Shown: piece by piece, positions 9,453-18,050 of the stretch
Position numbering within the stretch: position 1 is the stretch's first letter
Layout: every line of letters starts with the position of its first letter
DNA from: Planctomycetota bacterium
Lineage (GTDB): Bacteria > Planctomycetota > UBA1135 > UBA2386
Direction: 5' to 3'
Assembly: GCA_014192625.1 (NCBI GenBank)
Contig: BJHM01000020.1
Location: forward strand, 1-64,000
Length of the DNA: 64,000 nucleotides
The notes under the pieces: model-generated
The model's input: only the letters and a program-made list of their open reading frames with translations
Told to the model about the DNA's origin: nothing
Databases searched by the model: none
Made by a program: the position numbers and the translations under genes

Positions 9453-9485
9453 GCACCGCGCGCAGCACTGCACCGCGCGCAGCAC
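9453..9485. repeat. Two direct copies of a 16-bp G+C-rich unit
   Basis: GCACCGCGCGCAGCAC occurs at 9453-9468 and again at 9470-9485, in the short space between two convergent genes. Probably a slippage product; no hairpin with a T tract was seen. Confidence 0.8.
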
Positions 9486-9513
9486 AACTGGTCTGCCGCG
9501 AGTGTTTTGGTCA

Positions 9514-9969
9514 CTACCACTGCCCGCGTTCGATGTAGCCCATCGCGCCGAAGCCTGCGATCCAGCGGGCGCGTTCGATTCGCAGGATGAACGGCGAGAA
9601 GTCGTGGGCGGTGGCAAAGGCATTCGCCTTTGGGAAGCGCGCGAGATAGGTGGCTAGGGAAAGCGCGCGCGGTTCGCCAACCAGTTCCTCGGCGCGTCCC
9701 ATCAAGGTCACTCGTGCGCCGGCAAGCGGGTCGCCGCGGGCACCGGAGTCCTGCACCAAGAGACTGGCGCGACCATCGGCGCGCAGGTTGCGCGTGTGCT
9801 CGGCAATGCCTGAGAACAAAAAGATCGGCTCGCGCGCATCGGTCAGCGCATAGGGTGCAAGGCTGCCGAATGGCCAGCTCTCGTGGCGGCTATGCAGCGT
9901 GCAAAGGACCCCGCTGCGCTCGCGCGCGAGCAGCGCCATCACGTCCGCGTGATCCCCTGAGGTGGTCAT
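9514..9969 (-). CDS. HugZ/PNPOx-like split-barrel flavin or haem protein
   Basis: A 151-residue protein of the pyridoxamine 5'-phosphate oxidase-like split-barrel fold, closest in style to the HugZ haem-utilisation group: RSGVLCTLHSR, WPFGSLAPYAL, PIFLFSGIAEHTRNL and ARVTLMGRAEEL. It ends GFGAMGYIERGQW, similar to the C-terminal loop seen in these proteins. Members bind FMN or haem and act in the cytoplasm; the exact substrate cannot be read from sequence. It starts one base after the ispG stop on the same strand, so the two are probably co-transcribed. Confidence 0.8.
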   Translation of the reverse strand: MTTSGDHADVMALLARERSGVLCTLHSRHESWPFGSLAPYALTDAREPIFLFSGIAEHTRNLRADGRASLLVQDSGARGDPLAGARVTLMGRAEELVGEPRALSLATYLARFPKANAFATAHDFSPFILRIERARWIAGFGAMGYIERGQW

Positions 9970-9970
9970 C

Positions 9971-11185
9971 TCAGTCTGACATCCGCGTTACGTAGTCTTC
10001 GATCATTCGCAGGAAATCCTGCGCGAGCAAGGGGCCCTCGAGTGTCGTTACGTGGCAACCGTCAACGTAGACCGGTGCGCGCGGTGCCTCGCCGGTGCCG
10101 GGCAGCGAGATGCCCAAGTTGGCGGCCTTGCTCTCGCCGGGACCGTTCACGACGCAGCCCATCACCGCCACCTGCAGTTCTGCCGCGCGCGGCTTCGTCT
10201 TGCGCCACTCGGGCATCCGCGCGTGCAGGAACTGTTCGACTTGCTGGCTGAGTTCTTGAAACACGATCGAAGTGGTTCGACCGCAGCCAGGACATGCCGT
10301 CACCTGCGGCAGGAACGGGCGGATCTCGAGGCTCTGTAAAATCTGTTGGGCAACTCGCACCTCTTGCGTGCGCGAACTGCCTGGCTCCGGGGTCAGCGAG
10401 ACGCGGATCGTGTCGCCGATGCCTTGTTGCAGGAGCAGGGCAAGCCCTGCGGTGGAACTGACGATGCCCTTCATTCCCATGCCGGCTTCAGTGAGGCCAA
10501 GGTGCAGTGCGTGATCGGTGCGATTTGCCAAGCGGCGGTAGACCTCGGCGAGTTCTTGCACACGACTGATCTTGCACGACAGGATGATCTTTTTGCGCGC
10601 GAGGCCGAGTTCTTCGGCGGCATACGCCGAGCGCAAGGCACTCTCGACCATTGCTTCGAGGAACACCGATTGTGCGGACTCGGGTTCTTTCAGCTTTGCG
10701 TTCCGCTCCATCAACGTGTTGAGCAGATCCTGGTCGAGGGACCCGGCGTTGACGCCAATGCGCACCGGCTTTTGGTAATCCTTGGCCACTTCGATCATGG
10801 TGGCGAAGTTCTTGTCGTGCGACGCGCCCTTGCCGACGTTGCCAGGGTTGATGCGGTATTTGTCGAGTGCTTCGGCGCAGCGTGGATACTTCGTCAGCAG
10901 CACATGGCCGTTGTAATGAAAGTCGCCGATCAGCGGCACGCGATGACCCTGATCGCTGAGCCGTTGCCGCACCTCTGGCACTGCTGCGGCCGCTTCCTGC
11001 GAGTTGACCGTGATTCGGACCAGTTCGCTGCCGGCAAGGTAAAGCTCGGCAACTTGCGCCGCCGTCGCCGCCGCGTTGGCGGTGTCGGTGTTGGTCATCG
11101 ACTGCACGGCGACTGGGCTGCCGCCACCAATCGAGACATTGCCGATCGTAACTTTGGTAGTGCTTCTGCGAATTGGGGTGAACAT
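9971..11185 (-). CDS. ispG: 4-hydroxy-3-methylbut-2-enyl diphosphate synthase (IspG/GcpE)
   Basis: Penultimate enzyme of the MEP isoprenoid pathway, a 4Fe-4S enzyme that opens methylerythritol cyclodiphosphate. About 404 residues from ATG 11185: [16 protein letters not shown] at the N-terminus, [17 protein letters not shown] and, near the C-terminus, CPGCGR plus GCVVNGPGE, which carry the three cluster cysteines and the following Glu. It is the compact two-domain form without the plant-like insertion. ATG 11197 is an alternative start. Isoprenoid precursors made here would feed the menaquinone tail. Divergent from the FGE gene, leaving about 106 bases for both promoters. Confidence 0.96.
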   Translation of the reverse strand: MFTPIRRSTTKVTIGNVSIGGGSPVAVQSMTNTDTANAAATAAQVAELYLAGSELVRITVNSQEAAAAVPEVRQRLSDQGHRVPLIGDFHYNGHVLLTKYPRCAEALDKYRINPGNVGKGASHDKNFATMIEVAKDYQKPVRIGVNAGSLDQDLLNTLMERNAKLKEPESAQSVFLEAMVESALRSAYAAEELGLARKKIILSCKISRVQELAEVYRRLANRTDHALHLGLTEAGMGMKGIVSSTAGLALLLQQGIGDTIRVSLTPEPGSSRTQEVRVAQQILQSLEIRPFLPQVTACPGCGRTTSIVFQELSQQVEQFLHARMPEWRKTKPRAAELQVAVMGCVVNGPGESKAANLGISLPGTGEAPRAPVYVDGCHVTTLEGPLLAQDFLRMIEDYVTRMSD

Positions 11186-11291
11186 CGAGCGTGCCATGCT
11201 CCGCGCAAGGGCGGCCCTAAGCAACCTTGCGAATGCGAACCTCTTGCCGCTGGCCGTTGCCGCGTGCCTCTTGTGCTGCCACGATGTGCCA

Positions 11292-12353
11292 ATGCGATGT
11301 CTTGCGCTTGCCACTTTGCTCGCCGCGGCTTCCTGTGATGGGACAAAATCGGCGGAGATGAGCCTGATTCCTGGTGGGCGCTATTGGATGGGCAGCCAGC
11401 ACGGCAATGCGGACGCGCCACTGCACGAGGTTGAGGTTGACGCATTTTGGCTCGACACCTGCGAAGTGACCAACGCTGAGTTTGCGGCGTTCGTTGCAGC
11501 GACTGGCTACGTGACCGACGCAGAGCAAAAGCCCAGCAAGGAGGACGTGAAGGACCTTGCTGACGATCAGCGCATCGCTGGTTCGCTGGTGTTCTTGCCG
11601 CCGGTGGGCGCCGTGGACCTGCGCGAGTTTTGGCACTGGTGGCAGTTTGTGCCAGGTGCGGACTGGCGTCATCCAAGCGGCAAGAGTGTCGCGAGCCCGC
11701 TATTGCCGACGCAGCCAGTCGTGCAGGTCTCTTGGCGCGATGCGAAGGCATACGCAAAATGGCAAGGCAAGCGGTTGCCGACCGAGGCTGAATGGGAGCG
11801 CGCGGCGCGTGGTGGTCTTGATCGCAAAACGTTTGCCTGGGGCGATCAGTTGCTCCCATCGGGCAAATGGCAGGCGAATATCTGGCAAGGCACGTTTCCG
11901 GGGAAGAACGAGCTCGAAGATGGTTTTTTTGCGACCGCACCGGTGCGCGAGTTCCCAGCCAATGGCTATGGCCTCTATGGCATGTCCGGCAATGTTTGGG
12001 AGTGGTGCGAGGATCGCTATCGGCCCGACGGTTACGAGCCGACTGGCACCCTGCAGCGCAATCCGCTTGGGCCTAGCGACAGCTTTGATCCGGATGAGCC
12101 GGGCGTGGCAAAGCGCGTGATGCGCGGCGGATCCTATTTGTGCAGCGATGTCTATTGTCTCGGCTATCAGCCAGGCACTCGGATGAAGTCGTCCGAGGAT
12201 ACGAGCTTCTGCCACACCGGTTTTCGTTGTGCGCGTGCAACCAAGGCGCGCTGGCCCTTGTCATTATTGTTTTTGCCGATCTTTGTAATCGTGGCTTATA
12301 CGCTTCGTCGCGCACGGAGGGCGCCCTTAGCCAAGCGGACTGCTGAGCTATAA
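11292..12353 (+). CDS. Membrane-tethered formylglycine-generating enzyme
   Basis: FGE-sulfatase fold protein of 353 residues. Fold signatures include [54 protein letters not shown] and GFRCA. Many family members lack catalysis, but here RGGSYLC284-SDVY-C289 keeps the C-x4-C copper-binding pair of true FGEs, which oxidise a sulfatase Cys to formylglycine. The start chosen (ATG 11292) gives a signal of lipoprotein type, [10 protein letters not shown]. The C-terminus adds a hydrophobic helix, [16 protein letters not shown], followed by Arg/Lys. It would thus work at the outer face of the cytoplasmic membrane. No sulfatase gene is in the window. Confidence 0.87.
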   Translation: MRCLALATLLAAASCDGTKSAEMSLIPGGRYWMGSQHGNADAPLHEVEVDAFWLDTCEVTNAEFAAFVAATGYVTDAEQKPSKEDVKDLADDQRIAGSLVFLPPVGAVDLREFWHWWQFVPGADWRHPSGKSVASPLLPTQPVVQVSWRDAKAYAKWQGKRLPTEAEWERAARGGLDRKTFAWGDQLLPSGKWQANIWQGTFPGKNELEDGFFATAPVREFPANGYGLYGMSGNVWEWCEDRYRPDGYEPTGTLQRNPLGPSDSFDPDEPGVAKRVMRGGSYLCSDVYCLGYQPGTRMKSSEDTSFCHTGFRCARATKARWPLSLLFLPIFVIVAYTLRRARRAPLAKRTAEL

Positions 12354-13004
12354 ATACAGCCGTGCGTGTGAAGTCGAATGTCGAGTGCAAAGGGTTGCGC
12401 CAGTGATTCGAGGACGCGGCGCGAAGCTGCGGCATCGATTTACGAATCAGGAGCATTGCCGATCGCCCGCTACCGTGCCTCGTGGACAGTGTTGTCGGTG
12501 CCGCGCAACCGATCCTTGTGGCGATTCGTAAGTAAGTCGAGGCTGTTTTCGCGCCACGCCTACGCAAGGCCGGCACTTGGTTTTTCACTTCGCGATCGGA
12601 GTCAGGCCGGATGCCGTGGGCGAAGTCACTGTGGGCGGCGAGCAGGTGGTTTTTTGGCGGTTGCTCTGCAGAAGGCTGCCGACTGGTGTTCTAAGCGCTG
12701 CCCCAAAGGCCGTAAAATGGCTGCTAATCAGACCTGCTGTGATGTGTCGCTGGTTCTTGCATCGAGCGCACTCCGTTGCTTGCGAATTCGCGATAGAGCG
12801 CTGCGCGTGGAGTGGACCGCGTTGTTTGGCTGCTTGGTTTCTCGATTCCGTATTCGCGTCACTGCCGTTTGGTCTTTGGCCGCAGCGGCCTTCGCAGTGT
12901 GTCAAAGACGGACGGCGTTGCATGGACGGCGGCAGGGGCGAATGCCGAGGCTACGATGCGGCAGCTTGGGTAAGTATCGTTGCTGCCTGCGCGGGGGACG
13001 CGTT
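12354..13004. other. Gene-poor gap between convergent FGE and fdhD genes
   Basis: About 650 bases without a convincing gene. Open frames on both strands exist but are rich in Arg, Cys and Ser in the way expected of chance frames. A 9-bp perfect inverted repeat (12440-12448 and 12523-12531) encloses 74 bases and could form a long stem. No tRNA, RNase P, tmRNA or SRP RNA signature was found. Confidence 0.6.
12440..12531. repeat. Inverted repeat, possible structured RNA or protein site
   Basis: TTACGAATC at 12440-12448 is exactly matched by GATTCGTAA at 12523-12531. The two arms stand 74 bases apart in a gap without genes. Either a stem closing an RNA domain or a pair of binding half-sites; no further support. 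Confidence 0.4.
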
Positions 13005-13820
13005 TCAGCCGCGCATGCGGCCGCTGTCGCAATAGTTCGTGAATTGGTTTTTGCGCGCAAAGCCGATCAGGGTTGCGCCTGCCGCGCTGCACAATTCGAA
13101 GGAGAGCGAACTTGGCGCTGAAACCGCGATGATTACCGGCACCCGCACGCGCAGGCACTTCACCACGAGGTCGTAACCTGCTCTGCCTGACAGCACGGCG
13201 ATGGCGTGCGAAAGATCGTGACCCGCGCGCGAGGCCATGCCGATCGCCTTGTCGAGCGCGTTGTGGCGACCGACGTCTTCGCCATGACCAAGCACACTGC
13301 CATCGGCGGCAGCAAGCAAGGCGCCGTGGCTGCCACCAGTTTGTGCAAATAGCGGCTGATGCTGGCGCAAGGTTTCGACCAGGGTCGCAACCATGCTGCG
13401 TTCGAGCTTTGGCACGCCCGGCAAAAGCGGCGGGGTGCCTTCCAGAATCTGCTGCGGATCGGTTAGGCCGCACACCCCGCAAGAACTGCGGATCTCATGC
13501 GTGCGCGCCAAGCGACCGCGCATCGCCGCGTCGGGAGTCCCTGCGAGGGTGATGCGCAGCTCGTCGACCTGTTGCGCCTTGGGGTCGCCCTTTTGCAGCG
13601 TGATGTGCAGGACTTCTGCGGTGTGCCGCACGATGCCTTCGCCGAGCAGGAAGCCGAGGCCAAGGTCCTCGTCGCGCCCCGGGGTGCGCATGGTCATTAA
13701 TTGCTGGCCGTGGATCCAAAGCAGCAACGGTTCTTCCTGCACCAGTAAATCATGTTGGCCGTCGCTGCGCAGGAATGCAGCGGCGCCAGTATTTGGAGGA
13801 ACGGCGGCCGCATCAGGCAT
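13005..13820 (-). CDS. fdhD: Formate dehydrogenase accessory sulfurtransferase FdhD
   Basis: FdhD passes sulfur from a cysteine desulfurase to the Mo/W-bis-MGD cofactor of formate dehydrogenases. The 271-residue protein from ATG 13820 has EEPLLLWIHGQ, RTPGRDEDLGLGFLLGEGI, the active-site loop SSCGVCG (C114, C117), HGEDVGRHNALDKAIG and LSGRAGYDLVVKC. The open frame runs further upstream to 14153, but that part overlaps the divergent transporter gene and lacks family similarity. No formate dehydrogenase is in the window, so its client lies elsewhere. About 100 bases separate it from the divergent nucleoside transporter. Confidence 0.95.
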   Translation of the reverse strand: MPDAAAVPPNTGAAAFLRSDGQHDLLVQEEPLLLWIHGQQLMTMRTPGRDEDLGLGFLLGEGIVRHTAEVLHITLQKGDPKAQQVDELRITLAGTPDAAMRGRLARTHEIRSSCGVCGLTDPQQILEGTPPLLPGVPKLERSMVATLVETLRQHQPLFAQTGGSHGALLAAADGSVLGHGEDVGRHNALDKAIGMASRAGHDLSHAIAVLSGRAGYDLVVKCLRVRVPVIIAVSAPSSLSFELCSAAGATLIGFARKNQFTNYCDSGRMRG

Positions 13821-13923
13821 CTGGGACACGATACAAAACGATGCTCCGGCACGCGAACGTCGTGACGCGAGCGTGGCCCGCTCTTGCTGTGGCACGTAGA
13901 ATCGCCCAGCAACTCGCCTCAAC

Positions 13924-15297
13924 ATGCAAGAACCCGAAAAAGACATCCCTGCGCTCGCGGCGGCACCGATCCCGAACAACACGCCGCTTTCTTGGCGGCT
14001 AGCGATTCTCGCGGGCATTGCGATAATCGGTGGTCTTGCGTGGCTGTTGCGCGACACCATCGGTCCGCGCGGCCAAGCGGTGGCGGGTGTGTTCTGCTTT
14101 TTTGGCATTGTCGCGGCGGCTTCGACGGACCTGCGCCGCGTCAATTGGCGCACGATTGGTTATGGCATCGCGCTGCAGGTGCTTTTGGCGGCGCTCGTGA
14201 TCAAGGTGCCGTTCGTGCATGGCATGTTGCAGGCGGTGAAGACCATCGTCATCAGCTTCATCGACTTCTCTGATAAGGGCGCGGAGTTCGTGTTCGGCAA
14301 CCTGGCGCGGCCGGGTGACCTCGCGCTCAATCCGGGCAAGGAGTTCTTGTTTATCTTCGCGTTCAAGGCGCTGCCGCCGATTCTGTTCGTATCGGCGTTC
14401 TTCACCGTGCTCTATCACCTCGGCATTCTGCAAATCATCGTGCGGTTGATGGCGAAGGTAATGGTCAACCTGATGGGCACGAGTGGCGCTGAGACGCTAT
14501 CGGTTTCGGCCAACGTGTTCATGGGGCAGACGGAGGCACCGTTGATCGTGAGGCCCTACGTGCCGCGGATGACCAACAGCGAGCTGTTCGTGCTGATGGC
14601 GAGCGGCATGGCACACATCAGTGGTGGCATGATGGTTGTTTACATCAACTACGGCGCAGATCCGGTTGCTGTGCTCACCACCTGCATCATGGCCTGCCCA
14701 TGCAGTCTCTACCTCGCAAAGCTGTTCTTGCCGGAGACCACGGTGCCTGAGACCGCGGGTTCGGTAAACCAGCGCCGCACCCGTTCACCGTATGCAAATG
14801 TCATCGATGCGGCAGCCTCAGGTGCCAGCGACGGCCTCAAGCTCGCGCTCAACGTAGCAGCGATGCTGATCGTGTTTATCGCGTTCGTTGCGATGCTGGA
14901 TGCGATCCTCTCGCTGATCATGCCCGACCTGACGCTCGGCAGGATTCTCGGCCATGTCTTCGCGCCGGCGGCGTTCTTGATGGGCGTCGAGCCAGCCGAC
15001 ATTGAGCACGTTGGCAGCCTGCTCGGCAGCAAGCTTTCGATCAACGAACACTTCGCCTACTTGCAGATGAAGGGTTGGAAGGCAGTGCCAGGCTTCATGA
15101 CGGATCGTTCCTACCTGCTTGCGGCATTCGCGCTGACGGGCTTCGCCAACTTCGCCTCGGTCGGCATTCAAATCGGCGGCATTGGCTCGATGGCACCACA
15201 GCGCCGAGGTGACTTGGCGAGGCTCGGGATGCGCGCCCTGTTCGTCGGCTTTTTAGCCACGCTGCTCAACGCCGCAGTCGCAGGCATCCTGCTGTGA
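13924..15297 (+). CDS. nupC: Concentrative nucleoside transporter (NupC/CNT family)
   Basis: Ion-coupled nucleoside importer, 457 residues, with around ten hydrophobic helices and the conserved core GTSGAETLSVSANVFMGQTE plus ASGMAHISGGMMVVYI and CSLYLAKL. The N-terminus up to residue 20 is polar and cytoplasmic. A gate region FIDFSDKGAEFVFGNL precedes the transport core, as usual in the family. It overlaps the purine nucleoside phosphorylase by GTGA, so import and phosphorolysis are translationally coupled in one salvage operon. The specificity (purine or pyrimidine) cannot be decided, though the neighbour suggests purine nucleosides. Confidence 0.95.
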   Translation: MQEPEKDIPALAAAPIPNNTPLSWRLAILAGIAIIGGLAWLLRDTIGPRGQAVAGVFCFFGIVAAASTDLRRVNWRTIGYGIALQVLLAALVIKVPFVHGMLQAVKTIVISFIDFSDKGAEFVFGNLARPGDLALNPGKEFLFIFAFKALPPILFVSAFFTVLYHLGILQIIVRLMAKVMVNLMGTSGAETLSVSANVFMGQTEAPLIVRPYVPRMTNSELFVLMASGMAHISGGMMVVYINYGADPVAVLTTCIMACPCSLYLAKLFLPETTVPETAGSVNQRRTRSPYANVIDAAASGASDGLKLALNVAAMLIVFIAFVAMLDAILSLIMPDLTLGRILGHVFAPAAFLMGVEPADIEHVGSLLGSKLSINEHFAYLQMKGWKAVPGFMTDRSYLLAAFALTGFANFASVGIQIGGIGSMAPQRRGDLARLGMRALFVGFLATLLNAAVAGILL

Positions 15298-16127
15298 GCG
15301 AAGTTCATTCCGAGGGCGCGCTGGTCGCAGGCGCCGTTCGCTTTTTGCAGCAGCGATTGCCGTTGGCGCGGTTGGCCAAGGTCAAACTCGGCATCGTGCT
15401 TGGCAGCGGACTAAAAGACTTTGCCGCGCAGTTGCAGGATCCGGTTGCGGTCGCATGTAAGGATGTTCCCAACTGGATTGCGCCGCGCATAGAAGGTCAC
15501 GGCGGGTCTCTCGTGCTCGGTGACATCGGTAACGTCACGGTGTTGTGCTTGACCGGCCGCATTCATGGCTACGAGGGATATGCGCCGAATGAAGTTGTCC
15601 GCAATGTGCGCACCTGCCGGTTGCTCGGTGTGCAAACGTTTTTGCTGACCAATGCCGCGGGGGGCATTGGCGATGAGTTGTCGGCCGGCGATCTAATGGC
15701 GATCACGGACCACCTCAACCTGACCGGTGCTTCGCCGCTGATCGGTCCACACGATCCAGACTTTGGCCCGCGTTTTCCGGATCAGACCAACACGTGGGAT
15801 AAAGAACTGCGACAGCTGCTCCTGCTCTGTGGCAGCGGCATCATGCAAGGCGTTTACGCGGGCCTGCTCGGCCCCAGTTACGAGACCCCGGCCGAAGTGG
15901 GGATGCTGAAAAAGCTCGGTGCCCATGCGGTTGGCATGAGCACGGTCCACGAAGCCATCGCTCTGCATGCCATGGGGGCGCGGTTGTGCGGCTTGTCGTT
16001 GATCAGCAACCTGGCCGCCGGGATTGCCGATACACCGCTTTGCCACGACGAAGTGATCGATGCAGGAAAGCAGGCCGCAGCGCAACTCACGGCAATCGTT
16101 ACAGCATTTTGTGCGCGCCTTGCATGA
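15294..16127 (+). CDS. punA: Purine nucleoside phosphorylase
   Basis: Trimeric-class PNP, 277 residues, which splits purine (deoxy)nucleosides with phosphate. Motifs in order: GSGL (37-40) for phosphate, GRIHGYEGY, NAAGGI, GPSYETPAE (ribose/base), GMSTVHEA and SLISNLAAG with the base-binding Asn; Asn here points to 6-oxopurines such as inosine and guanosine. GTG 15294 overlaps the transporter stop, and the end overlaps the next gene by ATGA. Downstream products are ribose-1-phosphate and free bases for salvage. The length is normal for the family. Confidence 0.96.
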   Translation: MSEVHSEGALVAGAVRFLQQRLPLARLAKVKLGIVLGSGLKDFAAQLQDPVAVACKDVPNWIAPRIEGHGGSLVLGDIGNVTVLCLTGRIHGYEGYAPNEVVRNVRTCRLLGVQTFLLTNAAGGIGDELSAGDLMAITDHLNLTGASPLIGPHDPDFGPRFPDQTNTWDKELRQLLLLCGSGIMQGVYAGLLGPSYETPAEVGMLKKLGAHAVGMSTVHEAIALHAMGARLCGLSLISNLAAGIADTPLCHDEVIDAGKQAAAQLTAIVTAFCARLA

Positions 16128-17140
16128 CCAATCCCGAACTGACGATCCGCTGGTATCAGCCCGGTGATGAGCACGCGATTCTGAAGACCTTCAACTTCGT
16201 GTTCCGCGAAGTGTGTGGGCAGGATTACGTCGATCGATCCGCTGCGGCGTGGCACTGGGCCTACCTGCAAAATCCGGCCGGCCACCGCATCTCGCTCGCG
16301 GTTGCAGCCGACGGCACAGTTGCGTCGCAATACGCGGGCATGCCGATGCGAGTTGACACGCCGTTTGGCGAACGGTTGTTCGTGCATTGCGTCGACTCGA
16401 TGACGCACCCAAAGTGGCGGCAAGGGCTCCGGGCGAAGAGCCTATTCGTCGAGACCTGCATGCCGTTTTGGGCGCATTGCAAGGCGATTGGCGACGCGCT
16501 GTTTTATGGCTTGCCGGTCGACGCCGCGTTCCGCATCGGTCAGCGCTACCTCAAGTATCACGAGATGTGCGTGGTGGACTTCGTGATCCGCGATCGTTCG
16601 CTGCCAAAGCTGCAGATGCCGTCAGGTATCGAAGTGGAGCAGGTCGTCACCGTGCCCCTCGAAGTAGACGCTCTCTATGCGCGTTGCCGCGCAGACAAGC
16701 AGTGCCTGTTGCAGCGCGATCATCGCTACCTGCACTGGCGCTACGTGCAAAACCCAGCACACCAAGACTTCGAAGTTTGGACCGCGCGGCGCAGTGGTCA
16801 ATTGTGTGGCGTCATGGTGCTAAAGCCTAATCAGGGGCTGGCACCGGATGCCGCCATGATCTGCGACTGGCTGGTGCCCGAGAGCGATACCGTGGTGCTC
16901 GATGCGCTACTGGCGAAGGCCACCGAGCGGCAGCAGCAAGCGGGGCGCGAGCGGCTCATGGCGGTATTTCCGCAGTGGTCGCATGAGTGGCACGCGTTTA
17001 TAGCGCGTGGCTTCATCAAAACGCCGTCCGCAAATTGGCACCAGCGCCGGCTGATCCACAACATCAACGTGCCCTACCTCACGCCAGAGTTTTTGGCCAC
17101 GTCGTGGTGGTTTACGCTCGGCGACTCTGATCTGGCGTGA
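16124..17140 (+). CDS. GNAT-family acetyltransferase-like protein
   Basis: A 338-residue protein whose first half reads like a GNAT domain: IRWYQPGDEHAILKTFNFVF, then LAVAADGTVASQYAGMPMRV and VDSMTHPKWRQGLRAKSLF, where the basic R-x-x-G-L segment resembles the acetyl-CoA pyrophosphate loop. The second half (HLQWRYVQNPAHQDFEVW type) repeats parts of the motif WAYLQNPAGHR seen at residues 40-52, so two related lobes are likely, as in other double-GNAT proteins. ATG 16124 overlaps the punA stop. The substrate is unknown. Proteins of this type often sit near cell-surface polysaccharide genes; here the context is nucleoside salvage. Confidence 0.65.
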   Translation: MTNPELTIRWYQPGDEHAILKTFNFVFREVCGQDYVDRSAAAWHWAYLQNPAGHRISLAVAADGTVASQYAGMPMRVDTPFGERLFVHCVDSMTHPKWRQGLRAKSLFVETCMPFWAHCKAIGDALFYGLPVDAAFRIGQRYLKYHEMCVVDFVIRDRSLPKLQMPSGIEVEQVVTVPLEVDALYARCRADKQCLLQRDHRYLHWRYVQNPAHQDFEVWTARRSGQLCGVMVLKPNQGLAPDAAMICDWLVPESDTVVLDALLAKATERQQQAGRERLMAVFPQWSHEWHAFIARGFIKTPSANWHQRRLIHNINVPYLTPEFLATSWWFTLGDSDLA

Positions 17141-17165
17141 CGCAGCACTCGTAGGCTTTCATTCT

Positions 17166-18050
17166 GTGCTTGATGTTGAAATCGCTTTTTGTCGCGATCG
17201 CGTGCTACCGGGATCGTGCACAAAGACCCAATCCTTCTGCCGACAACTTGTGATCTGGATCCTTTTAATTGCCTGCCTTTATCTAGCGATCGTGCTGCTG
17301 TTCGCCGTGCAGCAGGATCGGTTCGTGTTTGCGGCCGCTGGTCATGGCGACCGCGGCGTGCCAGCCGATATCGAAGGACTAAAAGTAAGCGAACTGCGGC
17401 GCGCAGACGGGGGACGCTTTCGGATCGTCACCGTGCCTGCGGTCTTGCCGCGCGCGATTGGCTTGTGGTTCACCGGCAACAAGGAGGACCTGTTCGCCGC
17501 CGCGAACACTGGCCGCGAACTGGCCCGCTACGGGCTCACGATGATCGGTAGCGAGCACCCTGGTTACGGGAGTAGTGAAGGACCGCCAACGGTGGACTCG
17601 TTTATGGCGGAGGCCGCGGCCGCCGCGGCCTATGCGCGCAGTGTGGCAGATGCAAGTCAGCTGCCCTTAGTCATCTTCGGCAACTCCGTCGGCACCTTTT
17701 GCGCAGTGCATGCCGCATCACTTGGGTTTGCAGATCGCTTGGTGTTGCGCGCGCCACCGACGACCATGCTGGCGGCAGGGAAGTCGCGGTTTGGCTGGCT
17801 GCCGGTAGACCTGTTGTTGCGGCATCGGTTTGACAGTCTTGCCAAGGCTAAAGATGTGCGCTGCCCGACTTTGGTGCTGCATGGTGATTGTGACCAGATC
17901 GTGCCGCAGCGGCTTGGCAGGCAACTAGCAAGCGCGTTCGCAGGGCCGACGCAGTTCGTCGAATGCCATCGCTATGGCCACAACGATTTGCCGCTCGCGC
18001 CCGAAGGACCCTACGGGGAATGCATTCGTGCGTTCCTTTCGGCTCGATGA
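17166..18050 (+). CDS. Membrane-anchored alpha/beta hydrolase
   Basis: A 294-residue protein: a hydrophobic helix at residues 28-48 (VIWILLIACLYLAIVLLFAV) anchors an extracytoplasmic serine hydrolase domain. The catalytic triad is visible: S174 in the elbow GNSVG, D243 in HGDCDQIVP and H272 in YGHND. Domain order resembles BEM46/YfhR-like hydrolases. The start is uncertain; GTG 17166 is the longest in-frame choice and no good ribosome-binding site marks it. The 3' end overlaps the next membrane protein by ATGA, so they act in one unit. Substrate not predictable. Confidence 0.82.
   Translation: MLDVEIAFCRDRVLPGSCTKTQSFCRQLVIWILLIACLYLAIVLLFAVQQDRFVFAAAGHGDRGVPADIEGLKVSELRRADGGRFRIVTVPAVLPRAIGLWFTGNKEDLFAAANTGRELARYGLTMIGSEHPGYGSSEGPPTVDSFMAEAAAAAAYARSVADASQLPLVIFGNSVGTFCAVHAASLGFADRLVLRAPPTTMLAAGKSRFGWLPVDLLLRHRFDSLAKAKDVRCPTLVLHGDCDQIVPQRLGRQLASAFAGPTQFVECHRYGHNDLPLAPEGPYGECIRAFLSAR

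Noticed and set aside
10346-11338. A 330-codon plus-strand open frame opposite ispG
   Set aside because: Antisense shadow; ispG has all cluster cysteines.
12378-13121. A 247-codon plus-strand open frame in the gene-poor gap
   Set aside because: The translation is rich in Arg, Ser and Cys with no domain-like pattern, and its 3' end overlaps fdhD. Typical of a chance frame in G+C-rich DNA.
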